Below are positions 22,401 to 25,101 of a stretch of DNA of 25,101 bases, piece after piece. The position numbers and the translations under genes were made by a program. Numbering within the stretch: position 1 is the stretch's first letter; every line of letters begins with the position of its first letter. Under the pieces are notes generated by a model, which ran no database searches, was not told the origin of the DNA, and worked only from the letters and a program-made list of their open reading frames with translations. Source of the stretch: JAAZAI01 sp050942875 (lineage in GTDB: Bacteria; Verrucomicrobiota; Kiritimatiellia; RFP12; UBA3636); NCBI GenBank assembly GCA_050942875.1, contig JBMNOD010000052.1, forward strand, positions 1-25,101, read 5' to 3'.

Positions 22401-23648
22401 GCGAACCGCGTCCTCGTCTTCGACGGCCGGGGCGCGGCGCTGCCGCCCGAGGCCAAGGCGCTCCTGGAAACCGTTTCCAGCACGCCCGGCGCCCGCGCCC
22501 TCGCGCTCAACCTCGGCAAGGACGAGGATCCGGCGTTCCTGTCGCTCCTCGGCATCCGCTGGGAGGCGCCGCCGCCGGTGAAGTACGCGCCGGTGCATTG
22601 GAACCCCCGGAACCTGGCCGAAGTCGACCCGAGCCGCCACTTCTTCACCCGCATCGGCAACGACGGCGTCGTCGCCGGCATCAACAACGACGATTTGTTC
22701 TGGTGGGACGACGCCAAGACGTGGAACCACTTCCGCTACCGCTACACGGGCATGAATCCGCCGTACATGATGCTCAAGGCCAATGGCGAGCCCGTGAGCG
22801 CGTACTTCGAGTCCGCGGATCCGAAGACGGCCGTGAAGACCACGCCCGGCGCCATCGGCGTCGCGGCGGGCAGGGGCGTCGTCGCGTTCGCGACGTTCAC
22901 GCTCGGCGGCGACAAGTACGCCGGCAAGGAGCCGCTCAAGGCCTTCACGGTCGTGAAGACGATGCTCAACAACCTCGGCGCCCGCACCACGTTCCTGCGG
23001 GATCCCGCCGCCTTCGCCTACGTCGATCTCGCCCCGGTCGCCAACTGCTCGTCGGTGATCGACGCGATCGAGGACGCCCCGCCGCTTCCGGGCAATGTGG
23101 ACTTCCGCTACTTCCCGGTGAACCGCTGCGGCTGGAGCATCGCCGCGCACAACTACTGCCCGGTCGATGCGTTCCCGACGGTCCCCCTCAACTACGAAGG
23201 CGTCTACTTCCAGTTCGTCGATCCCGCCGGGAACCGCGGACGCGACATCCTCTTCGCCCGCGACTCGAAGGAAGTGAGCTACGTCGTGAAGCTGCCCCGG
23301 AAGATGAAGGTCGCCAAGGCGCACTTCCTCGGCTGGGGCATGTGGAAGCAGGACGCGGCGCTGCTGCGCTTCGGCGCGGAAGGCGAGCCCGTGGAGATGA
23401 TCCCCGGCGACCACTTCGGGACCTACGCCATCGGCGGGCTCAACCTGAAGCACCACACGAAGCGCGGACGCATGATCTTCGAGCAGTACTGCGAAATCCC
23501 CACCTCCGAACGCCCGAAGGACTACAAGCCCGTGCCGACGCGCGTGTTCCTCTGGACCATCGAGAACCCGAATCCCGACGAACCCATCGACGAACTTTAC
23601 ATCGACAAGGCCAATTCGCTGGGCATCCATGCGATTACGGTGGAATAG
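19491..23648 (+). CDS. secreted GH2-type glycoside hydrolase, multidomain
   Basis: A 1385-residue exported protein. The signal peptide (KSKFALLATMVFSCVAGASAFA) is expected to be cleaved after about residue 31. A GH2 sugar-binding jelly roll follows (YYERTFTL, LSFEYIGIHYKVWINGE), then an Ig-like domain and a TIM barrel beginning near RYGFRELKWVG. In the barrel, PSIVIWGLSNEFG supplies the acid/base Glu458 and KIVSVSEDLF the probable nucleophile Glu553, a spacing typical of GH2. The region after about 650 is not recognised; part of it (VLVDGADGPVEALLDKYG onwards) may be a Rossmann or amidotransferase-like fold. I chose the ATG at 19491; GTG 19482 and ATG 19500 are alternatives. The substrate is unknown. 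No sulfatase, transporter or regulator lies beside it. The TAG stop opens a TAGCGGC array. Confidence 0.88.
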   Translation: MKEMARSSFLKSKFALLATMVFSCVAGASAFAQDAQEEAFKEMQRANRARWAAIDEAERVAVATLPPRTPWVTEAREVVNLGGTNAGWQCTFTKQWTNEFIKMAGAAKVHRHIDDPVDEENAVWKPCDVPYPGFKSTHHLLNVGYYERTFTLTEAQAARNVLLSFEYIGIHYKVWINGEPAVYEPLGAGFLEQHDVSAFVRPGENTIRVMVAPKYGDAHSWIDYPLNGVRQGILRPVYLEFRNPVAIERVAMRPQVTSEKVLNAFVVLTNATAKAATVTVAGVGEPQRVEVPAGGTAEVALSEPKPDARLWTLDDPHLETATITLDNGDAYRVRYGFRELKWVGTDRKLLFNGLPFTVLRTTAWDDVFDMDENRRMIQMVKARGANGVRFPNGERKDFARFADLCDEEGFLVVTLAESGWGAGFKTDAFWPRWKHFLSRMMLGSMNNPSIVIWGLSNEFGTVYGGKDNMTNAVKQGEVGAWAEALDPTRPWEMFGEIELRWHGQEGPVAIRSYHYPVGVGGGNLLPHAGRWYERGEHGWQGAFTNDKIVSVSEDLFHGFHESNRHMMKASCGDLVYTLDGHVDAMWECIRAYAEGYFQGQIAAWDPFAIYTTFHTNFVFNGPKGSPHPVRLFALEQYNRNVTAGAETPFTLRIHNRHFEPVDGEYRWTTTLGDKVVDKGAKPVRIGMVDRVAAPFAVHAPRVREITPFTLKLELVNGGKVVQTDAFDFLAVPKLELAQIVVPKDVAAFVTDPASPLLKMKFPKGVHTNLTQALAAKPAAIVQNGPLGTVDGQRLDHYVMEGGRVLQLEPDKNDWCVATLPKDEWGRVSAYLHRRDEAAMRDIPAALMGVWGRKGHVARLAFVKPTDDARVIWESAHGDGMRWANVGWIWRGKGGWLLSTVDALGQLDAEPAATHVLRSLFNELANEASAPPTRTAVLVDGADGPVEALLDKYGATFAKKTAAEAASEGDWANRVLVFDGRGAALPPEAKALLETVSSTPGARALALNLGKDEDPAFLSLLGIRWEAPPPVKYAPVHWNPRNLAEVDPSRHFFTRIGNDGVVAGINNDDLFWWDDAKTWNHFRYRYTGMNPPYMMLKANGEPVSAYFESADPKTAVKTTPGAIGVAAGRGVVAFATFTLGGDKYAGKEPLKAFTVVKTMLNNLGARTTFLRDPAAFAYVDLAPVANCSSVIDAIEDAPPLPGNVDFRYFPVNRCGWSIAAHNYCPVDAFPTVPLNYEGVYFQFVDPAGNRGRDILFARDSKEVSYVVKLPRKMKVAKAHFLGWGMWKQDAALLRFGAEGEPVEMIPGDHFGTYAIGGLNLKHHTKRGRMIFEQYCEIPTSERPKDYKPVPTRVFLWTIENPNPDEPIDELYIDKANSLGIHAITVE

Positions 23649-23680
23649 CGGCTAGCGGCTAGCGGCTAGCGGCTAGTGGC
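23646..23680. repeat. TAGCGGC heptamer array starting on the glycosidase stop codon
   Basis: Four perfect TAGCGGC units (23646-23673) and one TAGTGGC. The first TAG is the stop codon, exactly as at secY. Confidence 0.95.
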
Positions 23681-24111
23681 ACACGTTCGCGTTCCCGTTC
23701 CCGTTCACGACCTTCCGTGTACGTTGACGTGTACCGCTTCGCTGTGAACGGGTACGTGTACGGATTCCACAGGAGACGAACGCCCGCCGGGACGGCGGTC
23801 TCCAGCGTTCCGGCGGATGGTTCGTCCATGGCGGGCCGTGTCGTTGGAGACCGCGGTCTCCGCGGGCAAATGGATTGCGTACCCGTTCCCGTTCGCGTAC
23901 TCGTTCACGAACTTCCGTGTACGTTTACGTGTACCGCTTCGCTGGGTACGTGTACGGATTCCACGAGATGGCGAACGCCCGCCGGGACGGCGGTCTCCAA
24001 CGGTCTCCGCGGGCAAATGGATTGCGTACCCGTTCCCGTTCGCGTACTCGTTCACGAATTTCCGTGTACGTTTACGTGTACCGCTTCGCTGGGTACGTGT
24101 ACGGATTCCAG
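23681..24111. repeat. 147-bp tandem repeat family, two good copies and one degenerate copy
   Basis: GGGCAAATGG recurs at 23864 and 24011 and TTCCGTGTACG at 23913 and 24060, both 147 bp apart. A degenerate earlier copy has TTCCGTGTACG at 23713. Each unit carries GTTCCCGTTCGCGTAC-like runs and a GGTCTCC palindromic core; GGAGACCGCGGTCTCC at 23846-23861 is a perfect palindrome. The 147-bp length keeps frames open across copies on both strands, but nothing suggests a real protein. Confidence 0.9.
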
Positions 24112-24118
24112 ATTTCTT

Positions 24119-24131
24119 GGGGTCTGTCCCC
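24119..24131. repeat. REP-like hairpin GGGGTCTGTCCCC
   Basis: Identical to the element at 15805-15817. On the plus strand it is followed by ATTTTT. It sits just past the 3' end of the minus-strand pflA gene. Confidence 0.6.
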
Positions 24132-24161
24132 ATTTTTGCCTTTGAGTTGGATCCTATTTCT

Positions 24162-24872
24162 TTATTTCTTCATGGCGCGTTGCGCGGCATCCATCTGTTC
24201 GGGCGTAGGCGCTGGCACGGGTTCGAGGGCGTAGTCGATGCCGAGGTCGCTCCATTTGCTTTCGCCGAGTTTGCTGAAGGGCAGGAGTTCCACGCGTTCG
24301 ACGCAGGAGAAGGGGGCGAGATGGTCGCCGAGCGCCTTCAGCTTTTCATGGTCAAGCGTGAGCCCCGGCACGACGACATGGCGAATCCAGACGCGCTTGC
24401 CCGTCTTTTCGCAGTAGTCGAGCGTGGCCAGCGTGTTTTCGATGCGTCCGCCCGAGAGCTTGAGGCAGTCGTCGGCGTCAAGCGCCTTGATGTCGAGCAG
24501 GAGCATGTCCGCGGCATCGATCACCGGTGCGGAACGATCAAGCGGGATCAGCCCGGACGTGTCGAGCGCCGTGTGGATGCGCTCGGCCTTCAGCCCCTGG
24601 AGGAGGGCGAGCGTGAAGTCCGGCTGGAACAACGGTTCGCCGCCGGAAATCGTAGCGCCGCCATTGCGAAGATAGGAACGGCACCGTGTAATGCGCGAAA
24701 TCACTTCTTTCGTGCCGACCTCGCGACCGCCTTCTGGATCCCACGTGTCCGGGTTGTGGCAGTGGAGACAGCGGAAGGGGCATCCCTGGAGGAAGATGAT
24801 GAAACGCAGCCCCGGGCCGTCCAGCGTCCCGAAGCTTTCAAAAGAATGCACCTTGCCCATCACGTCGCTCAT
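24162..24872 (-). CDS. pflA: pyruvate formate-lyase activating enzyme (radical SAM)
   Basis: A radical SAM enzyme that installs the glycyl radical on pyruvate formate-lyase under anaerobic conditions. The 236 residues match PflA. The N-terminus reads GKVHSFESFGTLDGPGLRF. The iron-sulfur motif is Cys31-x3-Cys35-x2-Cys38 (GCPFRCLHCHNPDTWD), followed by the SAM-binding GGEPLFQPDF and the LLLDIKALD strand. It implies an anaerobic, fermentative lifestyle. No pflB is in the window; it may lie beyond the right edge or elsewhere. The ATG at 24872 lies 7 bases after a TATAAT box with no ribosome binding site. Met5 (24860) is the start most family members use. Confidence 0.9.
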   Translation of the reverse strand: MSDVMGKVHSFESFGTLDGPGLRFIIFLQGCPFRCLHCHNPDTWDPEGGREVGTKEVISRITRCRSYLRNGGATISGGEPLFQPDFTLALLQGLKAERIHTALDTSGLIPLDRSAPVIDAADMLLLDIKALDADDCLKLSGGRIENTLATLDYCEKTGKRVWIRHVVVPGLTLDHEKLKALGDHLAPFSCVERVELLPFSKLGESKWSDLGIDYALEPVPAPTPEQMDAAQRAMKK

Positions 24873-24879
24873 GAAGGAG

Positions 24880-24885
24880 ATTATA
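24880..24885 (-). promoter_or_regulatory. -10 element of pflA
   Basis: A perfect TATAAT on the minus strand that ends 7 bases before the ATG, the same spacing as at xseA. No convincing -35 is seen. Confidence 0.5.
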
Positions 24886-24920
24886 GCAAGGTTGGCGGCT
24901 GACGACTAGCCGGTAGGAAA

Positions 24921-24937
24921 GTCCAAAGTCCAAGGTC
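24921..24937. repeat. short GTCCAAR array
   Basis: GTCCAAA and GTCCAAG followed by GTC. It belongs to the same family as the arrays at 14047 and 17181. Confidence 0.85.
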
Positions 24938-24991
24938 AGGCCGCTTCGCGGCAGTCGCTACTAACCCGGCCATAATTCATGCTGTAAATCA

Positions 24992-25045
24992 GGGGCACGG
25001 GTTTTCCAACCCGTGGACGAACACGGACAGGAATGTCCGTGCCCC
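24992..25045. repeat. three-way-junction palindrome
   Basis: GGGG (24992-24995) pairs with CCCC (25042-25045). Between them are two perfect 8-bp hairpins with tetraloops: 24996-25015 (CACGGGTT, loop TTCC) and 25022-25041 (CACGGACA, loop GGAA), joined by GACGAA. TTT follows. It may be a dispersed repeat, a structured RNA, or a terminator for a gene to the right on either strand. Confidence 0.8.
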
Positions 25046-25101
25046 TTTCCCAACGCCAAATTCCAGATCCCATGCCTCAATCTCCGTGCGCAACGCTATT
25101 T
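25046..25101. other. right-edge sequence, no feature seen
   Basis: Nothing recognisable. The window ends before any further gene begins. Confidence 0.5.

Noticed and set aside
19476..23630. 1384-codon open frame opposite the glycosidase
   Set aside because: A striking length, but the composition is that of a codon-bias shadow and the plus-strand frame has a signal peptide and catalytic motifs.
23705..24145. 142-codon frames on both strands in the 147-bp repeats
   Set aside because: Open only because 147 is divisible by three; no start signals and no protein-like pattern.

Overview
The window is GC-rich bacterial chromosomal DNA. A long, tightly packed ribosomal-protein block is followed by accessory genes embedded in repeat-rich intergenic DNA. 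My best guess is a member of the PVC superphylum, possibly a Kiritimatiellota/Lentisphaerota-like gut or sediment lineage. The reasons are the gene order, a zinc-type S14, the lack of L30, the large secreted GH2-type protein, a short RRM protein, and heptamer arrays in almost every non-coding gap. This placement is inference and no marker was searched.

Layout. Positions 1-330 hold three 112-bp tandem repeats; 331-658 is non-coding and ends in a strong hairpin just before a promoter. Positions 724-14022 form a fused str-S10-spc cluster: rpsL, rpsG, fusA, rpsJ, rplC, rplD, rplW, rplB, rpsS, rplV, rpsC, rplP, rpmC, rpsQ, rplN, rplX, rplE, rpsZ, rpsH, rplF, rplR, rpsE, rplO, secY. No tuf lies between fusA and rpsJ, no rpmD between rpsE and rplO, and nothing of the alpha operon follows secY. 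Terminator-like hairpins sit between rpsG and fusA and between rplO and secY.

Positions 14023-17209 contain short-period repeats, an unrecognised lipoprotein with an internal duplication, a 38-bp perfect palindrome, and a cold-shock-style RRM protein with a long leader and a strong terminator. Positions 17210-19051 (minus strand) hold a four-helix-bundle gene, bracketed by oppositely oriented heptamer arrays, and xseA. A MITE-like inverted repeat and a promoter then precede a 1385-residue secreted GH2-type glycosidase (19491-23648). After a 147-bp repeat family comes a minus-strand pyruvate formate-lyase activating enzyme, and then a three-way-junction palindrome near the right edge.

The points I rate highest are these. 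(1) The EF-G in the str position has lost the canonical domain IV tip motifs and resembles the ribosome-recycling type. (2) S12 has Ala in place of the near-universal Lys88. (3) Heptamer arrays of several unrelated sequences begin exactly on the stop codons of secY and the GH2 gene, and bracket the four-helix-bundle gene like a mobile cassette. (4) The lipoprotein carries a duplicated domain I do not recognise, and its start may be coupled to a leader peptide.
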